From positions 34,726-98,725 of the forward strand of contig ARYC01001541.1 in NCBI GenBank assembly GCA_000711775.1: 64,000 nt of DNA, in the 5' to 3' direction. Positions within the stretch are counted from its first letter, which is position 1, and every line of letters begins with the position of its first letter. Shown here one piece after another: positions 46,710 through 57,165 of this stretch. Both the position numbers and the translations under genes were made by a program. A model generated the notes under the pieces. That model made no database searches. It had not been told where the DNA came from and saw only the letters and a program-made list of their open reading frames with translations. This stretch comes from Oxytricha trifallax (Eukaryota > Ciliophora > Spirotrichea > Sporadotrichida > Oxytrichidae).

Positions 46710-48085
46710 ATGAGCGCTAACATTTTTCAGAAAACCAACAGCACTTCCATCAAACTAAATGAAACTTACCTTTGGCAGCTATAAAAAGTGTGATAGCTGC
46801 GAGATGAACTCTCATAAAGAACTACCAGAGCTATTACTTGAGGTCTCTGTTATTAAAATAGAAATTAATAATGGAAAATACATGGCAAAAAAATGTGTGG
46901 GAGATATAGAAGATGAAATAGTTAGAAAAAAATTTAAATATTAGCAGAGTAACTTGAAGTATATTTTTGTGAGAAGTGTGAAAAAGATTTCTCTCATAAA
47001 TCTAGCTGGTACAGGCATATGAAGGACCATAAGGAAGCTAAGCCTACTGTATACTTAAAGCACGACAAAGTTGGTGGAAAGTATGATTGCTTTGAGTGCC
47101 AAAAGCAGTACTTTCATTCAAGAGACTTAAAGAAGTATCTTTTAAAAGCCCACAAGAAAGAAATAGAAGTTGAAGATTAAGAAACTCAACTGAAGTTGCT
47201 CAACAAAAGAAAAGCATGAAAGCCTCTTTAAGTTGCGTAGCTTTAATAAGCAAGAGAATCAGAGTATGTGAGGATAGCACGCAACCTCTTAGCACAGAGG
47301 CACTAAAATCATTATTAAAATATAATAAAAGAAAATTCCAGTGCTTAAATAAATTGATTTAGATACTTCTCTCTAAAGCTACCTTATTTTAAAGGACCTT
47401 AATAACGAGAAAGTTATTAAGGATCACCAGTAAGGTTAAAAAGTTTATCCTTCCTACTATCTCCTTAGTGATTATAAATATTAAATAGAGTTTACTAATG
47501 AGTATTAAGTACTCACTCAGGCTAAGTTTAAAGAGGGCAAATACTTAATAAAGCAAGATGCTGTTCTCATTGTCAAAGATCATGTAGCTTTCAGACTACC
47601 ACTCTTAGAAATGGCACTCAGAGATTTCATATATGATCAAAGAAATCATAGATAGCTTGCATTAATAGCAACCTAAGCTATACAAGGTATCCAAGAGCTT
47701 AATAAGTTTGGGTTTGTTCACAGAGATTTGAAGCCAGAAAATATAATAATAAACTTTTCACCAGTAAGAGTAGCAATAATCAATTTCAACAGAGCATAAA
47801 AAGTGGAAGTATCAAGTCTTGGAACTGTAATGGGAACTCCAGGCTATTATCCAGAAAGAGAAGACTGGACGGATGGAGGCTTATAGTAGGATGTGTGGGC
47901 TTTAGAAGTAATAATAATAGGATGATATGCCTCACAATGATTATTACTCTTCAAGGTGCGAGAAGGATGCAAAGCGAAGAATAAAGCAATTTATTACCAA
48001 AACATTTGTGCTTCAATCAATAAAGCAAATGGCAGAGTCTATAATAATAAAAATCAAACTCAAGATAGAGCAGATAAAGTTGTGA
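46710..48085 (+). pseudogene. TBE-D zinc-finger/kinase gene
   Basis: Starts MSANIFQKTNSTSIKLNETY. Finger 1 is CEKCEKDFSHKSSWYRHMKD. In finger 2 (CFECQKQYFHSRDLKKY) the first His is Tyr. The kinase part has LNKFGFVHRDLKPENIIINF, but the metal-binding Asp of the DFG position is Asn (IINFNRA), followed by GTPGYYPERED. Frameshifted in several places; stop at 48083-48085. A catalytically active kinase is unlikely from this copy. Confidence 0.82.
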
Positions 48086-48255
48086 TTAAGTAAGATAAAC
48101 TTTAGACCTCTCTCACATATCCAATATTTCATTTTGAGTGACTAAATTAAATAAATTTACGATAAACTTCACATTAAAACCTATTAATAACCCAACCCCT
48201 TGTAAATTCCCTACAAATCAAACCACTTATAAAACTCAATAAGGGGTTGGGTCTG

Positions 48256-48575
48256 ATTGGAGTATACAAATTAGCTCAGCTTCCCGAATTTAATTACCAT
48301 TGAATAAGAAACAGGCTATATTTAAGTAAATTGATTAATATAAGTGTTTATCCCTTTTATTTATTAATTTAAGTTTAGAAGAATTTAGAAACCAAGCTAA
48401 GGGAAATTACTCAATACAACTTAATCTGAGTTACAAAAACTTTAATCATCCAATTTATACAAACAAAATTTTTGAATATATACTTATTGTTACCGAAAGT
48501 TTTGTCGCTATAATTAATAATGCCCCCTATTTTACAACTCCACTCAAAACTGAAAATCTCCCCACAGATATTTTA
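48256..48575 (+). CDS. MDS of copy B downstream of TBE-D
   Basis: LEYTNQLSFPNLITIEQETG onward, matching the copy A repeat at 20.85-21.15 kb and ending VAIINNAPYFTTPLKTENL. The NNAPYF motif is a typical start of the next cadherin-like repeat. Similarity to copy A resumes only at 58499, after the 9.9-kb insertion. Confidence 0.75.
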
Positions 48576-50196
48576 AATGTGTTTTGACTGAAAATATGTT
48601 AAATCGTGGATTAAGATTTTTTAAGGCTTTTAATAATCATTTTAGTGCTGATTTTGAAAATAATAAATTTTATTTATGATATTTTTATATGCACAAATTA
48701 TTGTTATTATGAGTTTAGTTATATGTTTAACATCGTAAGTAGTAAAAGATGAAATTTAAATAGTGTTTTGAATTTTTTCCATGTTTTTTCACATTTGATC
48801 AACTTAATCAATCGTTTTTTAAGAGACTAATTTTCCCAATCAATTATTGTTTTTGTCATTTTAACCAAAGCTATTATAAAAATTAAAAAATAAATAATTT
48901 ATAAATTTTCCATTAAAGTTTAAAATTAGTTGAACAAACTTAATTAAAGTAGCTTTGAGAGAGTATTATAGAAGTTAATGATATAATATTGGAGAATTAA
49001 GTGATTTTTTAAAATGAATATCTCCATATACCCATTCTTAGAATTCAACTTAAATTCGAATTATGGAGGAAGATTTAAGAGTTGCAAACAAGTCTTAGAG
49101 ATAGATTTACATTTTTCCTATATTTTCATTAAGATCGCTCTTAATAAAATATTAATAATATTAGGTTTACCTCGTAATATGGTTAAAATTAAATTAGAAT
49201 TTAATGCTGAGTTCAAAACCAAATTATGTGCATCCGAATTTTTGCATTTATATTTTTTAATTCTTTTAATAAAGTTCAAACCTAATTAGGACGTCCTTAA
49301 ATATCAAATCTACATTGGGAGCATATATATTCATTAAGTCTCAAATTAATTAAAGTCATGTTAAAGGTGAACATCACAAGTTTCCATGTTTTTTTTTTAA
49401 TTCTTAATTCTTAATTTTATGTATTATTTTTTAATTTAATTTTTAATTTAAAGATATAAAAAACATTCTTAAATTCATCCATCTCTTTAAAAGGTTACCA
49501 CACAATCTTTTAAAAAAATTGTCCGCTAAACAATCAATCATAAAAATTTTCTGTCGACTCTAAAATTTTTCATTATTTTCCAAATTTATACTTAAATAAA
49601 CTTGGATGTAGAACAATATTCTTTTTATCAATACTAAATATAAAGTGTTCATTTATATTATCAGAGTTATTCTAAAAGGCGCCCTATATATTCCTAATGG
49701 AAAATTACAAAATCTTTTTATACTTTAAGAATCAAGACGATATTTTAAAAAATAGGAAATGATAAGTAAAATCTCATTTTATATATGTTCTATTTTAAAT
49801 CTTAATTTATAAAGTGTATGGAGCAACCAATGCATGCTCTATATCTGTATATGCGATTGTGTAAAAGATAAATTAAATTATTAGTATTAAATGCGATTTT
49901 ATTTTTTAATTAAAATAATGTATTTGTTCTTAAAATATATAAATCATTAGGCTTCAATTAACTTGAGCCTTATGATTATGAAAACTGAGTCTATAAAAAT
50001 GAAAAAGTAGAAATATTCATAAAACAAAACAATTTTAGTAATCTTAGCAAAATGAACAAACAATTAATAATAAATGACATCTATATAAAAATTTGTCTTA
50101 GCATCTTTAAGAATGTAAATGTCATAAAAAAACTTGAGAACTTTAAATTCAGGAATTAAAAAAATAAATATGAACCTAGTAACCAAGATGAAATTA
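48576..50196. other. AT-rich germline-limited DNA left of the nest
   Basis: No counterpart in copy A and no convincing gene. A plus-strand frame at 49014-49289 (MNISIYPFLEFNLNSNYGGR) is not longer than expected in DNA so poor in TGA. Confidence 0.45.
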
Positions 50197-50480
50197 GAGG
50201 GAGGTTTCCTCCTCGCATAGTGATATATAAATATTAGGGGGGTTTCCTTACCAAAAAAGGGAAGGGGTCTAAGTCAGTGGCAGACAAAAAAAATTTTTTT
50301 TCTCAAAATCCTAAGTCGGTGGCAAAAAATCATAAATTGATGCTTAATAAAAAAAATAGATATTTAAATTGTTGTATCTAAAAATTTATTTTAAAATGTA
50401 AGTTATTATTTTATGATAAAAGATATAGAAATGTAAAGGCAAAAAAGACATTCAATATTGTAAAAACATCTTAATTAATA

Positions 50481-50894
50481 ATGGATGTAATGAGTTTTAT
50501 CAAAGATATATAAAATATAATTGCACATCTATAAGAAACTGGGATTTTAGAAAATGACGTAAAATGTCAAGTATGCCGATAGTATATGATGTTAACCAAA
50601 AGAAAAGATGCACCAGATGAATTTGAATACTAATGTAAACGGCCATGCAGGTCAATTTAATCGCTATTTATGTTTCGCAAGCATCAACAACCAATATCAG
50701 CATGGTATATTGGTGTTTCACTATTTTGCAATGGGATACAGTTCTTCCCAAACAAATACAATTTAAATATGTACAATTATAAATTAAATCAGAAATTAAT
50801 CAAAACTATTTTCTAAGATGTTAGAAAAAAGATAGCTAATTATATGGAGATTTTTCACATCTAAGATCAAAATGAAATACTGAATGGTGATATT
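50481..50894 (+). CDS. ISXO2-type transposase, 5' part (zinc ribbon)
   Basis: 138 codons from ATG at 50481: MDVMSFIKDIQNIIAHLQET, then the zinc ribbon with CQVC (about 50557) and C..PC (about 50632), a hydrophobic W/F-rich segment (AWYIGVSLFCNGIQFF), and a linker ending NEILNGDI. The frame stops being meaningful at 50895, where the MTH element begins. The 3' part resumes at 57166. The split gene is a single DDE transposase of the IS1595/ISXO2 group, which acts on its own terminal repeats. Confidence 0.85.
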
Positions 50895-50959
50895 TAGTAG
50901 ATTAAATTTAACTTTTAATATTTAAAACAATTACAACTTAATATTACAGTATTCACTTA

Positions 50960-51803
50960 TCAAACTTCATTCCCTATTGTGGTCCAGTTTGGTCTGACGT
51001 TGTGGGGTCTGCCAAAGACCTCCAAGTAGGGTCCATCAGCACTAGTCTCTCAATGATATCATAAATCTCATCTGGCTTTTACGATGCCTCCCTCATTGGA
51101 CTCACTATCACGTTCAGGCTTTGTCGAAACTTTGTGAACTCTTTATTTGCATCGTACTTTCCCTTCACTCCAACCAAACACTGCTCCATGCCATGTTGCA
51201 AGTACCTGCCTGGACCTTTGAAAACGTTGCCATTCTTGTCGAGCTTAACCCATACCACTGTTTCAACCCATATGTAACCGTGAAGCTTGAAGAAGTCAAG
51301 AGCCACCTTTGGTTCACCGTTAGTGACCCACATGAAAAGGAAGCCTTCTTCCTGAACTAACTCTATCGGCATATTTTTATCTTCTTATAAGAAAGGACAT
51401 TGTAGCCTAGGTCAAGCATCGTAGAGTCCCAAAGAGGGTCCATCATAATTACTCTAAACAAGTTTCCATCTCTTAATAGTTGACTTTGTCTCAAGGAGGT
51501 CCACACTGTATATACAGTTACATCGCATCGTATTGGATTGGGTGGCCTGTTTAAATTCTCATAAGCGAAGTCTTAGTCAGCAAGGTTTTCCAATTCCTTG
51601 GCCATTTGCTGTTTGAGTTTCTTCTCACAATCCTTCTTGTGTCTGCATAGTGATTAGCGATGACCATATCTCCTGTGGCATTTGTCACACATATTTCTTG
51701 AATAGGTACTCTTCAACTTTGAATGGTCTCTTTCATAGTGCATGTAGAGTGCGTATCTGCTCCCCTCTTAGTTGCAGCCGAAAACTGGACAACTATACAC
51801 CAT
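50960..51803 (-). pseudogene. Zinc-finger/MT-A70 adenine methyltransferase fusion (two frameshifts)
   Basis: ATG at 51803: MVYSCPVFGCNQEGSRYALY. Finger 1 is C5-x4-C10-x11-H22-x4-H27. Finger 2 is C39-x2-C42-x12-H55-x3-C59. A linker (MAKELENLADQDFAYENL) leads into an MT-A70 domain: VIMMDPLWDSTM (the catalytic DPPW motif, here DPLW), EEGFLFMWVTNGEPKVAL, GRYLQHGMEQCLVGVKGKYD, EASQKPDEIYDIIERLV, then in another frame LEVFGRPHNVRPNWTTIGNE to TGA 50960-50962. These match the METTL3/MTA1-type consensus in order. Lesions: one base missing in an A run near 51373 and a 1-nt shift near 51040. By family it would transfer methyl from S-adenosylmethionine to adenine N6, with fingers for targeting. Divergent from the transposase gene; shared intergenic region 51804-52176. 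Confidence 0.88.
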
Positions 51804-52176
51804 TATTGCCAATATTTTATAAATTTATTTATAAAACTAACTTATTCAAAAATGAATTACTTACATTTATAAGTCAAATATAAAAACATATGTCAAAATG
51901 TTTACACTTTTTGTCAAAATGTTTACATTGACTTATATTTTTATCCTGAGTTGCAGGTTCTAATATCACAGGAATAGCAATGGTTAGAAATAGTTTTTAA
52001 ATTTCATTTCTTATTTAATAATTATTAATTATGAAATAATTAACTCTTTAATAATTACAATTCATTCTAGAATTAAGGATCCCAGATGGGTTTAATATAT
52101 AAAAACCTGCTTATGCTTTTTCTATCACATAAGTATAGAAAATTTCAAGGGCTCCTCTCCCACTAGTAAAATAAAT
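51804..52176. promoter_or_regulatory. Divergent intergenic region with paired AAATGTTTACA motifs
   Basis: Lies between the starts of the methyltransferase and transposase genes. It contains TGTCAAAATGTTTACACTTT and, after about 20 bp, a second TGTCAAAATGTTTACA (about 51892-51930). The same tandem pair occurs upstream of the 22-kDa/helicase genes (54205-54240). Position suggests a promoter or protein-binding site; this is inference. Confidence 0.5.
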
Positions 52177-53100
52177 ATGCAGTTAGGCTCTTAGGACTAC
52201 GAAATGTGGAAACCTGGTGCTTAGTGCTTTGTAACCTATGCGAGTTAATTGCTTAAGAGATTAACAAGCAAGAAAGAAAAATAAAGAAAGCTAAAAGCAA
52301 ATCACATAGAGTTTCTCACATGTGATAAATATCTAAAATAATTCGCAGGCCTCACACTATAAAAAAGATGCCAGATGTTTCATAGGTAGTTTCCGGAGAT
52401 GACAATATCCCCATCCACACTCTGTAAACTTTATTAAAAGTGCATGATCAAGCGTAAAGCTATTTTGACTATCAAAACAAAAACTTAAAAGTAGGCTTAG
52501 AACTTTGGTTAGTAGCTCTTCGACATGCAAAATCATCTATTACAATAAAGAAAGGATAATCACTGCATCTTGTTTGTTGATGAAACAATCTTCTCATTCA
52601 ATACACAAGCTAAGCTCGAGTATTGCAGTTAGGGCAAAAACATCCAACAGAGTAATAGGAGCAGTTATAGCATTGCCTATGCAGTTGTTGCTGCAGTATC
52701 CGAGTCTGAAGGCCTTGAGTTCTTTAAAATTTATAAGAAGTCTGTTGATATTGAGAGGTTCATTGAATTCTGCAATGAGCTAAAAGGAAAAACTGGCTTG
52801 AGAAAGGTCGCTCTTGTCTGCGATAATCTGAGGGTACATCACAGCAGGAGGGTTAAAGAGACCCTAAACTGTTTAGAGATACCACAAGTCTTTTGCCCCC
52901 CTTATTCAACCTAGACAAATCCCAATGAAAATTACTTTAGTTAACTCAAAAACTCTTACAAAAAACATAAACTAAACTATACAAATAATGAAAAAGAAAT
53001 CGATCACGTTTCACTGATCAAAGAGAGCATTAAGAGTATAGAATAGACAAAAGTCAAGGATATATGTAGAAAAGGCTTAATAAGAGTTCTTAATATGTGA
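52177..53100 (+). CDS. MTH transposase, IS630/Tc1-type DD34E, uninterrupted
   Basis: 307 residues, ATG 52177 to TGA 53098-53100, no lesion. The N-terminal half has the TBE-like order MFHRQFPEMTISPSTLCKLY (TBE-A: VFHRKFPDMRISPQTIANIY). Catalytic residues are Asp135 in ILFVDETIFSFNT, Asp216 in VALVCDNLRVHHS and Glu251 in TQTNPNENYF, with 34 residues between the last two. TAA/TAG-coded Gln residues are scattered through. The only intact transposon gene in the window, suggesting recent activity or purifying selection. It would bind the TAGTAGATT ends and cut and join them. Neighbours: 22-kDa homologue 27 bp downstream on the opposite strand. Confidence 0.92.
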
Positions 53101-53127
53101 TGAAATTTAATTAAGGTTTGCTTAAAA

Positions 53128-53970
53128 TCAAATGTTAAATTAAAATTAACTCGATGGAGTGTCTTTTCCCATTTAACTGTTTTCGTTAAATTCTCCTTCT
53201 GACTGACCATCAAAATTTTATCTCATCTATATAGAATTTCCTCCGTTTGCCTTAAAGTTCGAAAAGCTCATAGCCAACTCCCGTTTTTTCTTGTGCTTGC
53301 GAGCAGCGACCTTTCTGCTACTCTCCTTCAATAAGTGAATAGTCTTTCCAGGCTTTTCTATATAGTGGTTAGTGAGGTAACAAATATATTCATTACTTGA
53401 TATAAATGGATGCTTGGTCAGCTTCTCATACCATTAACTCGATATCTTAATGAAGTCACCTTTCTCCTCATTATGGCAAGAGTCGTTTCTTACAGTCTGT
53501 GCATGTTGAATCAAAGTCTCAAAGTATTATGTTTCTACTGTATGCAGCACATTGAAAAAGAAGGTTCTGTCAATATGTTTCTTTTTATATCCATTGTCTG
53601 GAAGAAAGCTTTTAATCTCAGAACTGTGTTAGATTTAATTGAGTATGTTTGATACTAAGAGCTCTTCGTATTTAGGTACATTGATCAGCTTGACATCACT
53701 ATTGTTTAAAACTTTCTTTTATTCTGCAAAACTTGTCTCAAAAAGTCTTTGTTAACTGTTTCAATTGGTGGTAAATATATATTAACTATAAATAAATATC
53801 AGAGGTTTTTGTAATATTTTACGAATCTCTGTGAGGTACTTATAGAAGTCAACCTTTGATCTGAATCTGCCATACAACTCACCCTGAGCAATTTTTAACA
53901 ACTCTTACTCATCTTTCCCTTCCTCCATGAACTGATTGTAATCTCTTTTTTGATTTTGTATGCTGTTCAT
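53128..53970 (-). pseudogene. MTH homologue of the TBE 22-kDa protein (one frameshift)
   Basis: ATG at 53970: MNSIQNQKRDYNQFMEEGKD. The motif GRFRSKVDFYKYLTEI parallels SRFRSKEDLYRYLTLH of TBE-A and is followed by a 37-nt GT-AG intron (53786-53822) at the same place as the TBE intron. Then IYLPPIETVNKDFLRQVL, KLINVPKYEELLVSNILN, HIDRTFFFNVLHTVETQYF, WYEKLTKHPFISSNEYICYL and a basic tail (KVAARKHKKKRELAMS). TGA 53128-53130. One frameshift near 53730. Function unknown. Its conservation in both TBE and this element argues that it is part of the core transposition machinery. Confidence 0.82.
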
Positions 53971-54189
53971 TTAGAAATCCTAGTTGAATTAATAGCTTTT
54001 ACAACTTTTTGATTAAATTACTATATAATATGTGAGATTGTGATTATAAGTTGATAAGCTCAATTAAGAATTCTTAATGATTAACTTCATTATTGTATAA
54101 TATTGAAGAAAATTTGTGAAGATCACAAAAAATCACAAATAATCACAAAAATCAATTAAACTAAAGTTAAAAATGGAAATAACTTACTA

Positions 54190-54245
54190 TTATTTATTCA
54201 TGTCCAAATGTTTACACTTTTTGTCAAAATGTTTACATTTGTGAA
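54190..54245. promoter_or_regulatory. Paired AAATGTTTACA motif upstream of the helicase gene
   Basis: TGTCCAAATGTTTACACTTT followed by TGTCAAAATGTTTACA, nearly identical to the pair at 51892-51930 and in the same orientation. It lies between the divergent 22-kDa and helicase genes. A third pair, inverted, sits at 55090-55130 within the helicase reading frame. Confidence 0.5.
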
Positions 54246-54411
54246 GTTCAAGATTTATGAGGACTTCAGAGCTTATGGAATTGTGATTTTTGATTTTGTA
54301 AAAAAGAAATAAGTAAACCCTCACAGATTAATGAATTTATTAAATTTAAATAAGTTAAGTTTCTTAATATAATAATTTAATTACCACATTAATTAAGAAG
54401 CAACATTAAGT

Positions 54412-57054
54412 ATGGTTAAAACCCTCGTCCACGATAAAAGTGAGGATGTGGAGCTTTCTGACCATCTTGACATGGGGTTTAGTTAAAACCTGTCATAGAG
54501 CTGTGATGAATAGGACTGCTCATGGGCGAGCTCACAAAGCTAAATTATTAAACGCAACGAGGATAAAAATTCTCAAAGAAAAATCAAAAGCTTTTTAAAA
54601 AAGTTACAAATGCTCACATCTTGGAAATAAAGGAAGCTACATAGAATTTCAAGTATACTTTTAAAGAGGTTAAGGATAAGACAGTTTTTGATGTTCCTCC
54701 CTTACTTGATCTAAGCAAGGAAATCATTCAAGAAGTTATAAGAAAAGAAAGATATAAAATCAAGCGCTAGCAAGTTGCCTCTCATTCTTATTAAATAGGA
54801 AATGATTAAAGTGCAAACAATTTAAAAGATAAAACTCTAGAGATGACTTTAGACTAATCCATGGATGTCAATAGCATATCTAATTTTGCGGATTCTTCTA
54901 AAAATAAGGGCCTTATTTAAAAACTAGCCCAAAATATTCTACAGAGCTATACCACAGCACCACCTAAAATACAAAACTAGCTCCTCACAAGTTTGACAAA
55001 ATCCCTTTTATAACACAAAAAGTTGCTGACAATTGCGATTCATCACCAAGCTACTAAAGTTTAAGATGAGGTTTATGAACTTTTACTTTAGCGTAAACAT
55101 TTTGACATTTTGTAAACATTTGGACATTTACTACCTAAAGCGGTTGTAGTGATGAATCTACTCCTAGCTAAAAAAGAATAGGAATACAAGTCTGAAGGTT
55201 GGCTGCTGTTAAAGATGCTGGCACCTTACCTAGACTCCTGTGAAGATTTTGACTTTATTGAACATAAAGACTTTGCTTATTTTGAGACTATGATCAAAAG
55301 CATAGTAATACAGCTTCAAGATAATCACTTACAAGCAAGTACCGGCCTTACAAAATTAAGCTTGCTAATAAAGCCCAACCTTATCAAGGGACTTAACTGG
55401 AGTTAGGAAGAGTTGCTCTCTCAGCCAGGCTCTGCAATCTTTTGGCATCACAACAGATAAAGCTAAAATAATATGAGAGAAACCTCAAAACTTTTTATGG
55501 CAAGGAATCATGTCTAAATTGGTTGCTTTCTAGAACGATGAGCGGCTTCTCGCAATCACATTGATAAGAAAGATAAAGGTCCAACAAGATGAGGGTCAAC
55601 ATTTAACGAAACTGCTCTCATTACTAAGTAAAAGACAAGTTGTGTCCAAGCTAAAACTTGACAAAGCTGAAATAAATTTAAACCTACACAATTTGATTTT
55701 AGTAATAGAAAGTATCAAAGCGTAACCTTTGTCAAGCATAGAGACGATATTAAAAGATGATGAATAAGAACGGATTAAGAATGCAGTTAAGGCCAAAACT
55801 AGGGAACTCTCCATTACTGATTCAAGATTAGTTGTCGATACTCCAAAAGTTGTTGAGCAGATGAGCCTTAGCAATAATATTTAATGTCTAACTGATCCAG
55901 AAGAGTTAATCACGCTCTCTAAAATGCTAGATTTCTAAAACGAGGTCTACTAACATTCAAAATATTAAGCAATAATTGCAAGCTTGATTGTCAGTGCTAA
56001 CTAAGATTGTACTATAGTGGACATGCCTACTGGTTCAGGCAAAACCTGGATATAGGCATTAGTTGCTTACTACTATGCGTTGAAGGGTTAAAAATCACAA
56101 TTATTGAACCCAATGAGTACTTGCAAAATTAGACAGATGAAATACTTGGCTCCATCAACGAAGATATAAAAGTCGTTGACATAGTGACATACTACAGGCA
56201 TTCTTACAAAGATGAAATTGTGATACTCAACGAATTCGATACTGTAATTGATAACAGCTCATTCTTTTCTCTTGGTAATGTGATAACAGGGCTTTGGCAA
56301 TTCTCGAATAAAAAAGTGTTTTTGTTCTCAGCAACATTCACAAAACATCACACAGTAGTTGTAGAAGAGATGATTAAGAAACCTAAAATATTAAGTTTTC
56401 AATCTGAGGCGCTTTTCCAATAATAAATTAAAGAATAATATCAATGTGAATTCATACTCTCCAAGGAGAAAACTGATATGTACTAATCACTCTTTGTGAG
56501 GTGATGAGGAGGTAAAATGTGAGCCCCTTATAATCATAGTCAACTCATGCGATTATGAGGAGCTTAAACTTAAGTTACAGAAGGGGAACAAGCATGACAT
56601 CTATCTTACAGAGGATAAGCAATGTAGGTAGCAAATCAAAGAAAAAGAAGCAGGTATTTTACTAATGAAAGAGATCAACAGTGTGGGCAGTGATACCAAG
56701 TTCAAGAGGGATGCGTTTGTGATTATAGCATGCTCTGTTAGTTCGGAGAGAAAGCTATAGTAGATGATTGGCCGAGGAAATAGGTGCTAAGGATAATCAA
56801 GAGGTTGCATATTTATCCAAGACTGTGAGAACGAAGCGGTCTTCTGGCAGCGCTTGAGATCAGTTGACAACCAAAGAGTGAGAAAGCTTCATGACTTGGT
56901 GAAACTTCTCTGGAAAAAGAGAAGCAACTAGAGACTTAGCGACTATATTGAAGACTCATAACAGGGAGGGCAGACAATATCAACATTAAAGGATTTAGAA
57001 AATACCATTGGATACAAGTTTTACCAGTAAGTCACCAAAGGCCTGGAGATGTGA
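54412..57054 (+). pseudogene. MTH superfamily-2 helicase-like protein (several frameshifts)
   Basis: ATG 54412 (MVKTLVHDKSEDVELSDHLD) to TGA 57052-57054, roughly 880 codons. The long N-terminal region is helical (LLTSLTKSLLQHKKLLTIAI; EGWLLLKMLAPYLDSCEDFD). The helicase core has Walker A VDMPTGSGKTW (about 56020), a Walker-B-like ILNEFDTV (about 56225, canonical Asp replaced by Asn), SATF (about 56330, motif III), a second RecA-like part with PLIIIVNSCDYEELKLKLQ, and motif VI QMIGRGNR (about 56760). Frame changes near 54600, 55540, 56090 and 56500 are mostly in A runs. By family it would be an ATP-driven nucleic-acid translocase. No TBE element carries such a gene to my knowledge. Confidence 0.8.
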
Positions 57055-57165
57055 GCCTTCTCGAAGCAAAATGATATATAGAGTGATTAAAGTTTAAGAT
57101 GCATGTGTGAATTAGTTTACATTCCAAAATTATTAATATTCAAATAATAATTAAATCTACTAATT

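Larger units (their letters stand above)
44433..48255 (+). mobile_element. TBE-type transposon, full-length but mutated (TBE-D)
   Basis: 3,823 bp. Left end CAAAAACCCAAAACCCCTTA; right end is the complement of CAGACCCAACCCCTTATTGA. ATT duplications at 44430-44432 and 48256-48258. Same gene order and orientation as TBE-A. Removing it with one ATT gives LIYTLEYTNQLSFPNLITIE in frame with copy A. All three genes are damaged. Confidence 0.92.
50895..57162. mobile_element. MTH element: TBE-like transposon with methyltransferase and helicase genes
   Basis: 6,268 bp. Inverted ends TAGTAGATTAAATTTAAC (left) and TAGTAGATTTAATTATTATT (right, complement). ATT duplications at 50892-50894 and 57163-57165. 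Removal with one ATT rejoins the ISXO2 transposase in frame (NEILNGDIEVDESLF). Genes: zinc-finger/MT-A70 (-), DD34E transposase (+), 22-kDa homologue (-), SF2 helicase (+). The transposase and 22-kDa genes lie tail to tail exactly as in TBE elements, and the ANT-type duplication also matches TBE, but the ends lack C4A4. I infer a sister lineage of TBE with different accessory genes. Confidence 0.9.

Noticed and set aside
49014..49289. 91-codon plus-strand frame in AT-rich DNA
   Set aside because: TGA is rare in DNA this AT-rich, so frames of this length arise by chance. No counterpart and no motif.
51121..51360. Plus-strand frame opposite the methyltransferase
   Set aside because: Shadow of the MT-A70 gene, whose motifs are unmistakable on the minus strand.
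55596..55874. Minus-strand frame within the helicase gene
   Set aside because: Shadow; the plus strand is open across the same stretch and leads into Walker A.
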